From NCBI GenBank assembly GCA_903930345.1, contig CAIYYI010000256.1, forward strand, positions 1-41,925: 41,925 bases of DNA, written 5' to 3'. The translations under genes and the position numbers were made by a program. Positions within the stretch are counted from its first letter, which is position 1. Each line of letters begins with the position of its first letter. This stretch comes from an uncultured Verrucomicrobiota bacterium (GTDB lineage: Bacteria > Verrucomicrobiota > Verrucomicrobiia > Limisphaerales > CAIYYI01). This document shows positions 1 to 8,150 of this stretch, in pieces. The notes under the pieces were generated by a model. The model made no database searches, was not told the origin of the DNA, and saw only the letters and a list, made by a program, of their open reading frames with translations.

Positions 1-19
1 AGAGAAGGTCAATAAGGAA

Positions 20-3000
20 ATGAGTACAACCATGAAGTGGCTTGAGCGAACTGGCCGTTGGTCAGCCAAGCTCACTCTTGGTACTAACGTAGGCTGGATG
101 CTTACTCAGCCGATGGCAGAGATGATGCACTTGCTCGCCTCACACCCGAACCCCAGGGCTGTACGGCGCGCCTACTGGCAGCGCAAGGCAATGATGGAAC
201 TAGACCCGGAAGCATACGCAATGCTTCAGTACGCGTCTAGCACTACTTTGGGCACTAACACACTAACTACGCGCCTGTTGGATAACCATGCGGCTACGGG
301 TCAGTTCACTGAGCACTTCCGGGAAAGCTACGAAGGCCAGGTAATCAAAGACATTCTAAAATTGGAGACCCTGGGCAGGTTGGATCGTGCCAAAGGTACG
401 TTTATCCGAGAGCTGGGAACCTTGATGGAGCTGGAAAGCAACATGACGGGGCTAGCCCGAACTGCCAAGGCGATCAAGGGTCAAAACGATGCCATTGAAA
501 ACATTGCGCACGTGTTGGAACGCAAGAGCCCGGCTGAGCAGCTGAAATATATGTTCTCTGATCGGGGAATCAAAGACAGCGAGGCTTTGACTAACGAAAT
601 ACGGGACGCCCTTGCTGCTGGCGACCTACTGATCAAGAACGTCGACGACCAGATGGGTAACTGGACTGCAGTTACGCCTGGGCTTGAAGCTGGCGTGGCA
701 TCGATAGCTTTCTTCTACCCGTACACGCGTTTTTCTTTGAAGTGGGTGCTCCACACGTTCCCCAAGAACCACCCTGCCTGGTACGCCGCATGGACCATGA
801 TGGGCGGCATGCACGCACAACTGGTCGAAGAGATTATGGGTGGCGATCCTCCGTTCCTCAGTGGCTGGGCGCAAGTACCGCTTTATAACAAGGACGGCCA
901 AGTCGTATCAATGATGCCCGTGGCCCGGCTTATGGGTACGTCAAATGCTGCTTGGGAAACTGTCGGTAGCGTTGAAAACCCGCTTGATTTGTTAGGCCCT
1001 ACGGTTCCGGGCGTAAAGATTTTTGTTGATTATCTTGCAGACTTCGATCAATACGGCAATAAGTTGGAAGGCCGCGATTCGGAGAAGGGCCCGGACTGGC
1101 TTGATCGCGCTTGGAACGCAATTGATCAGACGCTTTCACTGTCGCCTTTGTATCGGGAGCCCAAGCGCCAAGGCTTAATACCTGGGATAGATGCTCGGCA
1201 GCTGCAGCCAGGCGACGACCCAAATGGACACCGAGCATTTATGCGTCGGATGCTAGGTCCGATGGCCGATTACGCGTACGCAATCTGGTCGGGGCAGGCT
1301 CCGGGCGTACCGACAGACGTAGTTCAGTCAGGAGTGCGTTACGAAAAATTGTATGACGCGTTCCTTGAAGCGGGTATCAAGACTGGTGCTGAAATACCAG
1401 CGGCTCTAAAGAAAGCGCGGGACAAAGAAGAGCAGTGGTACATGGAGCTTAACTCTGAAAGTGGCGAGAACGCACTTTGGGTTCCTAAGATCCGAGACCT
1501 GGAAGAGCGGTACAACGATTACCACGTCGAAGTTATGACGGCAAAGGTTCAATGGGCTCGTGAGCAGGCAAGGTACCGCAACTGGAAAAGTCGTGACAAG
1601 GATTGGGCTGCTTACCAGCGGCTTAAGGCAAGCAAAGACAACGCGCAGACGGCCCGAGAAACGCTTGCTTACGTTCTAGATCAAGAGGCAAAGATGTCTG
1701 GGCTGAAGGGCGCGCCGCTCGACCAAGAGCTAGTACGCAAAGGCAAAGAAGCCGCTAAGAACGTCATTACAGAGCAGCCCAACATGATCCAAAACTCTAG
1801 GGGCCAATGGGTTATCGAAGGCTCCCCACAGTCAGGCGACTACGACCCTGATAAGGGTTACTGGCAAGCGACTGTGCCGCAAGGCGCAAAAACCATAAAG
1901 CACTTGGGCGTACCAGTCGAGAACCTGGGCTGGGAACAACCAGACGGTACGGTGCGCAAGCCGGACGGCACGATCGTTGGGCGGGGTGACGTTAGTGAAC
2001 GTAAGCTGCTTGATCCCTGGGAAGGTCAGCCCCCAGGTTTTAGGGAAGACGCTACAAAAGACTTCGTAGATAGAAACCGGCTGACCGAGCAGGTAAAGAA
2101 GTCACGTCGCATCTTGGCTGAAGCACCGCTCAAGGAGCGGCCCGAAGACAGGGCGCTGCGGCTCAGGCTAAACAGGCGCGGCGAAGCACTACACCGCAGG
2201 GGTGTTCTGAATAACAATCCGAAAATACAGACTGAAGGTCTGGCTATGATCGACAAGGCCAAGAAGATGGAATCTGAGGTCAGCGCAGCAAGGACGCGTC
2301 GCGCTGAAGCTAGGGCCGATCTGATCCAAGCACGCGCCGCCCTGAAAGAAAAGGGCGAAACGTTTATTTACGACGGCACTACTGGGCAGTACACTACCGG
2401 CGATCGAGCGCCTGGCTCCAGCTCTAACGTGCCACCTGATCTGGCAAACGTAGTGCCGGGCTCAATGAGAGCCAACGTCAAGCGCAGGTGGAAGTGGGCT
2501 AACCACGTTCTGGATCTGAAGGAACAGATGAACAGCGGGGGCGCAGGCATAAAACCCAAAGCACCCGTGCCCAAGGACTTGATCCCGATTTACAAAAAGG
2601 CAGCAGCCAAGTACGGACTCGGACCCAAGGGACCGGCCATGCTGGCAGCCATCAATGAGATTGAGACCGCGTTCGGCACAAATACGAATGTGTCTTCTGC
2701 TGGAGCGCAAGGCTGGATGCAGTTCATGCCCGGTACCTGGGATGGCTACGGCGTGGATGCTGACGGCGACGGCACGGCTGATCCGTACAGCAAGGTCGAT
2801 GCCATCCACTCAGCAGCTAACTACCTGTCTGCCAACGACGCGCCGAACGACTGGGGTAACGCCCTGTACAGATACAACAATGCTCAGTGGTACGTCGATC
2901 AAGTGTCGGCCAGGGCTGAAGAGTTCCAGGGCAGCGCCGGGCCTAAGCAACAGAAGATTCTGGAGGCCAAGTTCTGGGAGGCCGTACGGACCAACAAGGC

Positions 3001-3802
3001 TCTAGGTAACTACGACGTACCCGAGAAAAGCATGATGGTAGAGGTCAAGCCCGGCGACGTACCAGGCAAGGGTGACTGGATGGGTACTCAGATAATCCTA
3101 GAACGGGCAGCCAAGCCGTGGGAGGGCATCATTAGTTCCCGTAAACGGTCAACGCAAAACACAGCAAGCGGCGGCATCAGCGACCACTGGTCCGGAGCTA
3201 CTGCGAACTACGCCGTAGACATCGGTGCCGACAGCAGCACTGGCGACGCCATCGCCAAGGGCATGCACAAGCGCCTGGGTCTAGTCGAGCCCTATGAAAC
3301 CAGCTGGAAGACTTACACCAGCAAGAAGTATCCGGGCTTCACCTTCCAGATCGGATGGCAAACAGACCCCGATCACTACAATCACGTGCACGTAGGCGCA
3401 CAGAACACCGACGCCACACAGGTTTCTGTCGGCCCCATGTCAATGATGGCCCGAGCCCGGGCCGCAAGAAACCCAGCTAACGAAGCTACAAGCGCAGCGA
3501 TAGCAGGCGGCGCAATCTCATCGGGGGGAGCAGGTGCCACGTCAGCCGCTGGCGGAGCCGCTGGTACAGGAACAACTGGTACGCCTACCTTGGATACCTT
3601 GGAAGGCTTCCGCGAAGCCTACGGCCTTGGAAGCAATGGCTTCATAGGGGGTGGCGGTGAAATCAAGGTAGATGAACTGCCGTTCCTAGCTGAGATTGCT
3701 GCCCAGACAAAGGGGTTGGGTGCTACCGGGCCTGTGAGAAAGAAACTCAAGACACCAACTGCTCGTGCGTCGCAGCTGGGCCTATATGATGTAGGCCCGT
3801 AA
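20..3802 (+). CDS. Giant virion-associated peptidoglycan hydrolase (transglycosylase plus M15-like peptidase)
   Basis: This 1260-residue protein probably travels in the virion and opens the cell wall during DNA entry. The first ~850 residues are mostly helical and charged, without a recognised family. Residues ~852-965 form a lytic transglycosylase (SLT-type) domain: the stretch around Glu882 (INEIETAFG), then GAQGWMQFMPGTW, then YRYNNAQWYV, are its hallmarks. Residues ~1050-1125 resemble a zinc D,D-/L,D-peptidase of the M15 type (SDHWSG...VDIGAD...NHVHVG). A Gly/Ala-rich linker and a short tail follow. The ATG at 20 has a GAAGG 11 bases upstream, but the frame is open to the left edge (no stop in 2-19), so the true start could lie outside the window. 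It precedes the lysis genes, yet its size argues for an internal virion protein like T7 gp16 in role rather than an endolysin. Confidence 0.85.
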   Translation: MSTTMKWLERTGRWSAKLTLGTNVGWMLTQPMAEMMHLLASHPNPRAVRRAYWQRKAMMELDPEAYAMLQYASSTTLGTNTLTTRLLDNHAATGQFTEHFRESYEGQVIKDILKLETLGRLDRAKGTFIRELGTLMELESNMTGLARTAKAIKGQNDAIENIAHVLERKSPAEQLKYMFSDRGIKDSEALTNEIRDALAAGDLLIKNVDDQMGNWTAVTPGLEAGVASIAFFYPYTRFSLKWVLHTFPKNHPAWYAAWTMMGGMHAQLVEEIMGGDPPFLSGWAQVPLYNKDGQVVSMMPVARLMGTSNAAWETVGSVENPLDLLGPTVPGVKIFVDYLADFDQYGNKLEGRDSEKGPDWLDRAWNAIDQTLSLSPLYREPKRQGLIPGIDARQLQPGDDPNGHRAFMRRMLGPMADYAYAIWSGQAPGVPTDVVQSGVRYEKLYDAFLEAGIKTGAEIPAALKKARDKEEQWYMELNSESGENALWVPKIRDLEERYNDYHVEVMTAKVQWAREQARYRNWKSRDKDWAAYQRLKASKDNAQTARETLAYVLDQEAKMSGLKGAPLDQELVRKGKEAAKNVITEQPNMIQNSRGQWVIEGSPQSGDYDPDKGYWQATVPQGAKTIKHLGVPVENLGWEQPDGTVRKPDGTIVGRGDVSERKLLDPWEGQPPGFREDATKDFVDRNRLTEQVKKSRRILAEAPLKERPEDRALRLRLNRRGEALHRRGVLNNNPKIQTEGLAMIDKAKKMESEVSAARTRRAEARADLIQARAALKEKGETFIYDGTTGQYTTGDRAPGSSSNVPPDLANVVPGSMRANVKRRWKWANHVLDLKEQMNSGGAGIKPKAPVPKDLIPIYKKAAAKYGLGPKGPAMLAAINEIETAFGTNTNVSSAGAQGWMQFMPGTWDGYGVDADGDGTADPYSKVDAIHSAANYLSANDAPNDWGNALYRYNNAQWYVDQVSARAEEFQGSAGPKQQKILEAKFWEAVRTNKALGNYDVPEKSMMVEVKPGDVPGKGDWMGTQIILERAAKPWEGIISSRKRSTQNTASGGISDHWSGATANYAVDIGADSSTGDAIAKGMHKRLGLVEPYETSWKTYTSKKYPGFTFQIGWQTDPDHYNHVHVGAQNTDATQVSVGPMSMMARARAARNPANEATSAAIAGGAISSGGAGATSAAGGAAGTGTTGTPTLDTLEGFREAYGLGSNGFIGGGGEIKVDELPFLAEIAAQTKGLGATGPVRKKLKTPTARASQLGLYDVGP

Positions 3803-3861
3803 GCCATACACAAGGCCACGCCCAAAAATGATTTCTTCTGTCTCCAAAACCATGCCCAAGA

Positions 3862-4020
3862 ATGAAATTCAAACCAACTCAAGACAGCGTCCTGTTCGCG
3901 TTCGGGCTACTGGGGCTGATACACGAAACAGTCTTCATCAGTACAGCCGAACCGGCGCTAGTGGCAGTGTTTTGCGCAATGTGCGGCCTACCAATCTTTC
4001 GCGCCAAGGACAGGCAGTGA
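3862..4020 (+). CDS. Small membrane protein, holin candidate (52 aa)
   Basis: A 52-residue protein with two hydrophobic stretches (about residues 9-20 and 30-45) separated by a short polar turn, and a basic C-terminus (IFRAKDRQ). It overlaps the next small gene by a GTGA junction and lies directly ahead of the endolysin, so a holin or holin-partner role is likely by position and shape. A longer reading frame also crosses this DNA (ATG at 3828), but its translation is Ser/Arg/Thr-rich and looks like a shadow. The Shine-Dalgarno sequence is weak (CCCAAGA). There is no family match I can name. Confidence 0.6.
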   Translation: MKFKPTQDSVLFAFGLLGLIHETVFISTAEPALVAVFCAMCGLPIFRAKDRQ

Positions 4021-4106
4021 GGATTGCGTCCCGTAACCCGTGGACTATGGGGTACCTTACGGTAGTTGCTGTTGTCATTGCCTTTCTTGTCGGCCTCGGA
4101 ATCTAA
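4017..4106 (+). CDS. Tiny single-span membrane protein (29 aa, GTG start)
   Basis: A 29-residue peptide consisting of a short basic head (VRIASRNPW) and one strong transmembrane segment (LTVVAVVIAFLVGLGI) that reaches the stop codon. The GTG overlaps the stop of the upstream gene, and AAGGACAGG provides a ribosome site just before it. It lies 12 bases ahead of the endolysin, so it probably belongs to the lysis operon as a holin, antiholin or pinholin-like partner. The frame can be extended upstream to ATG 3828, but the added part does not look like protein. Confidence 0.55.
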   Translation: MRIASRNPWTMGYLTVVAVVIAFLVGLGI

Positions 4107-4118
4107 AAGGAAAACAAC

Positions 4119-4931
4119 TTGAGTAAAGCAGTCAAAGCGGAAATCGTCGAGCTTCGCAACAAAGAAAAGAAACTTCTTGAAGCGATAGCCAAGGCCATCA
4201 GCAAGCGTGAACGCATGGACGACGATCGCCTAGACGACAAAGCTGAAGCTGACCGTCTGCGTGACCAGCGTGAGAAGGGTGAGTTCTACGACCAGCAAAG
4301 GTTGGCCTTGCTCAACAGCGAGCTGACGATTGCTAACGCCGAGTTGCTTCAGGTACGAAAGAACATTCAGCGCCGCCGTTCGCGGCTACAGCGAGTGCGA
4401 CGAAACCTAAAAAAGCAACGAGTACGGTTTCGCAACAGCTTGCGTCCAAAGATCATTGATCTGGACCTTGGCTTCCGCCCCATGGCAACCCAGGGTTCAG
4501 TTGACAAGGTGATCGGGCACTACACTGCCGGGCCGCAGGATGAAAACACTGAAGACGCAATTCGTCTGTGTCGCATTTACCATCAGGCGCATCTGAATCA
4601 AGGTTGGTCGGGCGAGGCATACATGCTTTGCTTCACCGTGGAAGGAGACATCCTTCTCCTGCGGCCAGCCAAGTACGTAGGCGCACACACGCTTGGCTAC
4701 AACACCGGCAGCTACGGCATCATGATGCACGGCACTACCGGCGACAATCCAACCGCCGCCCAAAAGAAATCGCTTCAGTGGTGGGCCAAGAACGGCAGCA
4801 ACAAAATGATGGGGTCCGGGCGGACCACGGTTATCCCCGGCAAGCTCAAGTGGTATGGGCACAACGACTTCAACCCGACCTCTTGCCCGGGCAACTTTAA
4901 ACCGACGTATCGAGCGAAAGGTAAAGCATGA
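4119..4931 (+). CDS. Endolysin: N-acetylmuramoyl-L-alanine amidase with N-terminal coiled coil
   Basis: The enzyme should cut the amide bond between muramic acid and the stem peptide at lysis. Residues 1-110 are a highly charged coiled coil ending in an Arg/Lys-rich stretch. Residues ~125-265 are an Amidase_2/PGRP-like domain: zinc ligands are most likely His134 (VIGHYTAG), His248 (YGHND) and Cys256 (TSCPG). The start is a TTG preceded by AAAGGA. There is no signal peptide, so export would depend on the neighbouring holin candidates. The stop overlaps the ATG of the following membrane protein gene (ATGA). A coiled-coil N-terminus instead of a C-terminal wall-binding domain is a less common layout. 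Confidence 0.9.
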   Translation: MSKAVKAEIVELRNKEKKLLEAIAKAISKRERMDDDRLDDKAEADRLRDQREKGEFYDQQRLALLNSELTIANAELLQVRKNIQRRRSRLQRVRRNLKKQRVRFRNSLRPKIIDLDLGFRPMATQGSVDKVIGHYTAGPQDENTEDAIRLCRIYHQAHLNQGWSGEAYMLCFTVEGDILLLRPAKYVGAHTLGYNTGSYGIMMHGTTGDNPTAAQKKSLQWWAKNGSNKMMGSGRTTVIPGKLKWYGHNDFNPTSCPGNFKPTYRAKGKA

Positions 4932-5134
4932 TTGACAACGTACTGGAGAAGTTCCCCTTGATGTCTGTACTGGCATTGATCTTCGTAGGCGTAGGCGCGT
5001 ACCTGACGCTTACAGACACGATCACCTACACCGAGTACCTGGAAGACACCATGAAAGTCCTGATCGGGCTTGGTGTTGTCGGGGCTGTGCGCGTGGCTGA
5101 CAAAGTTCGCAAGGACAATACCGCTGGCGCGTAA
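4928..5134 (+). CDS. Holin-like membrane protein (68 aa)
   Basis: A 68-residue protein with a hydrophobic segment at about residues 11-29 (LMSVLALIFVGVGAYLTL) and a second, shorter one near residues 43-55 (KVLIGLGVVGAVRVA), followed by a basic, polar tail (DKVRKDNTAGA). Two spans with a charged C-terminus is the usual class II holin shape. Its ATG overlaps the endolysin stop, and a terminator follows 58 bases after its own stop, closing the lysis operon. Confidence 0.7.
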   Translation: MIDNVLEKFPLMSVLALIFVGVGAYLTLTDTITYTEYLEDTMKVLIGLGVVGAVRVADKVRKDNTAGA

Positions 5135-5191
5135 TGTAAGGTTTCCCACGGAACGATCATGGTGCGTTCCTTTCGTTGGGTGGTAGAGAAA

Positions 5192-5217
5192 GGTCGGGCC
5201 TAGCGCCCGGCCTTTTT
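5192..5217 (+). terminator. Rho-independent terminator after the lysis genes
   Basis: GGTCGGGC and GCCCGGCC pair (one G-T pair) around a CTAGC loop and are followed by TTTTT. It ends the rightward lysis operon and touches the stop codon of the converging leftward gene. A weaker stem (GGAACG...CGTTCC, then TTT) lies just upstream at about 5152-5172. Confidence 0.85.
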
Positions 5218-5720
5218 CATTGCACTTCTTCTACGTCTGCCTCCGGCACGTCAAGAACATCCAGATCGCGCAGCACGTCAAGCGTTTCATCAACCGATCG
5301 AACTTCTTGGATGCTGGTGGGTTCGTTCCGCAACAGCCGGGCAACTTCGATGTTCGTGCGTGAAGTCTGGGCCATGTTCAAGGCAGCCTTGGCAAGTTCC
5401 TTGGCCGGGACATCATGAAGCTCAGTCTGAAGGCGGTCAATCATCTTGGCTGACAAGGCTTGTGCGTTGGCCGCAACTTCCATCGCCCCGTCCGAGACCT
5501 GGCTGCCGATGCTTTCCCGTAGGCGGTAGACCGTGTCTTCGTATTCAACGGGGTAACGATCTTCGCGCCAAGACTTCAGCCGTGACGCAGGGATAGGCAG
5601 ACCTTGAGCTTGGAGCGCAGTCGAGGCTCGGCTGTAGCTGCCTCCGTACAAGGCCAGCGTGCGAAGGGCTTCCGCAATCTCAGGCTCAGTGAAAGTTCCA
5701 GCAGTCTCGATTTCGGTCAT
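5217..5720 (-). CDS. Helix-turn-helix DNA-binding protein (terminase-small-subunit-like or regulator)
   Basis: A 167-residue protein with an N-terminal helix-turn-helix (about residues 10-50: EPEIAEALRTLALYGG...PASRLKSWRED) followed by long helices and an acidic tail. The layout resembles small-terminase-like HTH proteins of actinophages, but it is far from the large terminase at 21867 and stands alone on the opposite strand, so a regulatory role is equally possible. The start chosen (ATG at 5720) has TACACT exactly 6 bases upstream and no Shine-Dalgarno, matching the leaderless pattern of this phage. It is divergent from the early operon at 5776 across only 55 bases. Confidence 0.75.
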   Translation of the reverse strand: MTEIETAGTFTEPEIAEALRTLALYGGSYSRASTALQAQGLPIPASRLKSWREDRYPVEYEDTVYRLRESIGSQVSDGAMEVAANAQALSAKMIDRLQTELHDVPAKELAKAALNMAQTSRTNIEVARLLRNEPTSIQEVRSVDETLDVLRDLDVLDVPEADVEEVQ

Positions 5721-5726
5721 GGAAGC

Positions 5727-5732
5727 AGTGTA
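5727..5732 (-). promoter_or_regulatory. Leaderless -10 box (TACACT) for the leftward HTH gene
   Basis: TACACT on the minus strand ends 6 bases before the ATG at 5720. Transcription would begin at or next to the A of the start codon. No clear -35 box is seen. Confidence 0.55.
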
Positions 5733-5761
5733 CCGGTTACTGTCCGACGTGTATGCCATTG

Positions 5762-5767
5762 TATGAC
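5762..5767 (+). promoter_or_regulatory. Candidate -10 box (TATGAC) for the early operon
   Basis: TATGAC preceded by TG lies 8 bases before the ATG at 5776, and there is no Shine-Dalgarno. With the divergent box at 5727-5732 it makes a 55-base back-to-back promoter region. Confidence 0.4.
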
Positions 5768-5775
5768 ACATGCGA

Positions 5776-6048
5776 ATGAACGGAGACGAACTATTCCGCG
5801 TGGTTGCCAGAGCCGGGGGGCTGTGGACCCTGGGCGAGCTGGCCGACGTGTGCGGCGAGCGCATCCGGTACTTCCACAGGACCGATGACGACTGGCCCCG
5901 CCCCGTGTGGAAGGCCAGCCGTACGTTCCTGTACTCAGGACAGGACGTGCTTGACCACCTTGAAAAGCATTCCCGCCACGACGCAGCAGCCAAGCTGAAG
6001 GCAGAACTGGATCGGATGTTTCATCTAAAGCGAAAGGCTGTGTTGTGA
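5776..6048 (+). CDS. Small DNA-binding protein, excisionase/MerR-like wHTH (90 aa)
   Basis: Residues ~12-58 read as a winged helix-turn-helix of the excisionase/MerR type (LWTLGELADVCGERIRYFHR, then WPRPVWKASRTFLYSGQDVLDHLE), in which the recognition helix is followed by a wing carrying an aromatic-hydrophobic YSGQDVL strand-helix. It opens the early operon and is divergent from the HTH gene at 5217, so the two may form a regulatory pair. A second ATG lies two codons upstream at 5770; 5776 was preferred because 5770 leaves only 2 bases after the -10 box. The stop overlaps the next gene's GTG. Confidence 0.7.
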   Translation: MNGDELFRVVARAGGLWTLGELADVCGERIRYFHRTDDDWPRPVWKASRTFLYSGQDVLDHLEKHSRHDAAAKLKAELDRMFHLKRKAVL

Positions 6049-6458
6049 AATCGGGCCGCAAAAAACTCACCGCAGCAGAAAAGCAAGCGCGGGAGCGGTT
6101 CGTTGAGGCGGTACTGGCTACGGCTTACCTGTATGAGACAGGCTGTTGGTTCTCACACGTCGTCCGTCATAAATGCGACGGCCCGATCGACCCGTGCCAC
6201 GTGATTGACAAGCAGGGACTGAAGATAGCGGGACGTTTTCTTGAGCAGCCAGAGGCCATGGTCTTTGACCCACGCAACGGAGTGCCGGGCTGCCGCTACA
6301 TCCACAGTCGGTTCGACAGCAGCATGATTCGTGTGTACCAAGGTGACTTACCCGATTCAATCTTCATGTTTGTTGACCAGTGGGAGGACGCTATCGGCAC
6401 CCCGGGCATCCTCCAAGAAAAGCTAGACCGCAAGTGCCCGAAGGGAACAAGACCATGA
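6045..6458 (+). CDS. HNH-like zinc-finger protein (137 aa)
   Basis: The pattern Cys44...Cys51-His52 (DPCHVIDKQG), Asn78 (DPRNGVPGC), Cys83 and His87 (CRYIHSRFDS) resembles an HNH/treble-clef nuclease core: beta-hairpin with H, then an N-containing turn, then C-x3-H. A first Cys pair is not clean (Cys34, Cys44), so metal binding may be altered. It could nick DNA during replication or packaging, or act as a DNA-binding protein only. The GTG start overlaps the previous stop, and its own stop overlaps the next ATG. Confidence 0.6.
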   Translation: MKSGRKKLTAAEKQARERFVEAVLATAYLYETGCWFSHVVRHKCDGPIDPCHVIDKQGLKIAGRFLEQPEAMVFDPRNGVPGCRYIHSRFDSSMIRVYQGDLPDSIFMFVDQWEDAIGTPGILQEKLDRKCPKGTRP

Positions 6459-6688
6459 GCAAGCCAAAGCACAGCGAGGCTAGGTTTTCTATGCGTATGT
6501 CAGAAGACTTGAAGCAGATGCTGGCAGCCGTTGCCATTTTTGAAGACCGCAATCCGAGCGACATTGTACGCATCGCCTTGAAGTACTACATGAATGACAA
6601 GGGGTACTTCGACCCAGACTTCATACAGAAGTGGACCGCAAAAGAAAATGAAGCGGCCCGTCAACACAGCAGAAAGGAAACACCATGA
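6455..6688 (+). CDS. Ribbon-helix-helix (CopG/Arc-like) protein (77 aa)
   Basis: Residues ~8-45 fit a ribbon-helix-helix domain: a basic beta strand (ARFSMRMSEDL), helix A (KQMLAAVAIFED), a turn, and helix B (NPSDIVRIALKYYM). Such dimers bind operator DNA. The acidic and basic C-terminal tail is of unknown role. The ATG at 6455 overlaps the previous stop (ATGA), and the stop overlaps the next ATG, so it is translationally coupled on both sides. Confidence 0.7.
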   Translation: MSKPKHSEARFSMRMSEDLKQMLAAVAIFEDRNPSDIVRIALKYYMNDKGYFDPDFIQKWTAKENEAARQHSRKETP

Positions 6689-7365
6689 GTAGTTACAAAG
6701 TGACAGCAGTAAACGGCACGCGCGATTGGGACTCCAAGTACGGAGCAATGCGCAGCTACACAATCAACCTGGAGGGCTCCGATGGGCAAGCGGCTATGAA
6801 CGTAGAGCTAGCTCAAAAACAGACCACCACTCCCCCCGCGCCGGGCCTAACGTTGGAAGGCACGATCGATTGGGAGGGCAAGTTCGGACCTAAGTTCAAG
6901 AAAGAACAGGGCCAGTTCAGTGGTGGCGGTGGCGGCTCTGCCCCAAGCCCATCAGGTGGTAAGCGTGACCCCGGGCAGCAGGATTCGATAGAGCGGCAGG
7001 TAGCTTTGAAAAGCGCGGTCGAACTGGTATCCGCTTTCTCACTGCCTGAAATCGAAAAACTGGATTCTGAATACACCAAAGTGCTGCTCACGGGCTTTTT
7101 TGAACACGTCCTGGCGCTGATTCAGAACACCGAACTACCGAGACCAGTAACTACAACAGACGCACCAGTGATAGGGCAGAAGTCAGCAGCCGTGTCGCCG
7201 CACGAGTCAGCGTTGACCGAACTGCGTACCCGCTATGTCACGTGGGCAGGCGACGATATGGACGCACCGGCTGCGTGGGCTAACAAGCTGACCAGCATGG
7301 GTCTTGAGACTCCGCAGGACGCAACTGATGAGCAGCTTGAAGAACTGATCAGGTTCCTCGCATGA
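6685..7365 (+). CDS. OB-fold DNA-metabolism protein (226 aa)
   Basis: Residues 1-75 look like an OB-fold barrel common in phage replication and recombination operons (YKVTAVNGTRDWDSKYG ... PGLTLEGTIDWEGKFGPKF). A Gly/Ser/Pro linker follows (about 78-98), then a helical region and a small C-terminal domain (about 180-226, WAGDDMDAPAAWANKL...ATDEQLEEL). The position just ahead of the nuclease and SSB-like genes suggests a single-strand binding or recombination-mediator role. It overlaps both neighbours by ATGA. Confidence 0.6.
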   Translation: MSSYKVTAVNGTRDWDSKYGAMRSYTINLEGSDGQAAMNVELAQKQTTTPPAPGLTLEGTIDWEGKFGPKFKKEQGQFSGGGGGSAPSPSGGKRDPGQQDSIERQVALKSAVELVSAFSLPEIEKLDSEYTKVLLTGFFEHVLALIQNTELPRPVTTTDAPVIGQKSAAVSPHESALTELRTRYVTWAGDDMDAPAAWANKLTSMGLETPQDATDEQLEELIRFLA

Positions 7366-8150
7366 GTCTGCCAGAACTGACACTCACAGATGATGCCAAG
7401 TACTACCTGTACGAAGGCAATGAACTAGAGCGCGTGACTGCGATTGTTTCTGATGCCTTGCCTCCCTACCTTGCGCCTTGGGCAGAGGGGGTAGGGCAAA
7501 GAGCAATGCACGAAATCATGCTTGAGAACCCTGAGTACGACTTGGCTACCGCCAAACGTGCCATAGCTAATAACGGGCTAACGTGTGAGAACGAAAAAAT
7601 CAAGGGCCAAGACAGGGGCCAAGCACTACATCAGGCAATCGAAGCCATGATCTTGACCGAGAACTTGACGGTTGATCCTAAGGACTTTGAAGACCCCGAG
7701 CATGCCAAGTACGCTCGTTCATTTGCAGCGTTTCTGGCTGACTACAGGCCGCAGTTTGAAATGGCTGAAGTGCGCGTCTGTTACCCCGAGCTAGGGTACG
7801 CAGGCACCTTCGACGCCGTTGCCAAAGTAATCGCCCGTCCGAAGGGCGCACGTGGGCCTGACGTGACGGGCAAGAGAATCATCTTGGACTGGAAGACCAA
7901 CGTGTCCAAGAAAACCTATGAGTCCCACCTGTACCAGCTGGCTGCCTACCAGCTGGCGATGGAGCGGTGGGATGACCCCGTAGAAGGCGCTGCTGTCGTG
8001 GCGATCGGTCCTATGGGCGACGTGAAGGGCAAGCCCTACACCTTCAAGGTTAATCACGTCGAGCCAGAAGCGTTTCGGGCCATGATCACGTGGCGGCAGG
8101 TGCTGAAAGACCAGAAAGCAAAAAACCCACTCGGAAGGACACCTAAATGA
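7362..8150 (+). CDS. PD-(D/E)XK exonuclease (RecB/Cas4-like family)
   Basis: A 262-residue nuclease expected to resect double-stranded DNA ends for recombination or replication. The signature residues are in order: His90 (GQALHQAIE), a Glu near 136-143, Asp151 (GYAGTFDAVA), Asp176-Trp-Lys178 (ILDWKT), and the YQLAAYQLA motif at 191-198. No iron-sulfur cysteine cluster is seen, so it is closer to plain RecB-family phage exonucleases than to Cas4. It overlaps the OB-fold gene upstream and the SSB-like gene downstream by ATGA, a typical recombination cassette. Confidence 0.85.
   Translation: MSLPELTLTDDAKYYLYEGNELERVTAIVSDALPPYLAPWAEGVGQRAMHEIMLENPEYDLATAKRAIANNGLTCENEKIKGQDRGQALHQAIEAMILTENLTVDPKDFEDPEHAKYARSFAAFLADYRPQFEMAEVRVCYPELGYAGTFDAVAKVIARPKGARGPDVTGKRIILDWKTNVSKKTYESHLYQLAAYQLAMERWDDPVEGAAVVAIGPMGDVKGKPYTFKVNHVEPEAFRAMITWRQVLKDQKAKNPLGRTPK

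Noticed and set aside
3828-4016. N-terminal part of a 92-codon membrane protein frame
   Set aside because: The upstream part is Ser/Arg/Thr-rich, while another frame over the same bases gives a credible membrane protein that overlaps the GTG at 4017.
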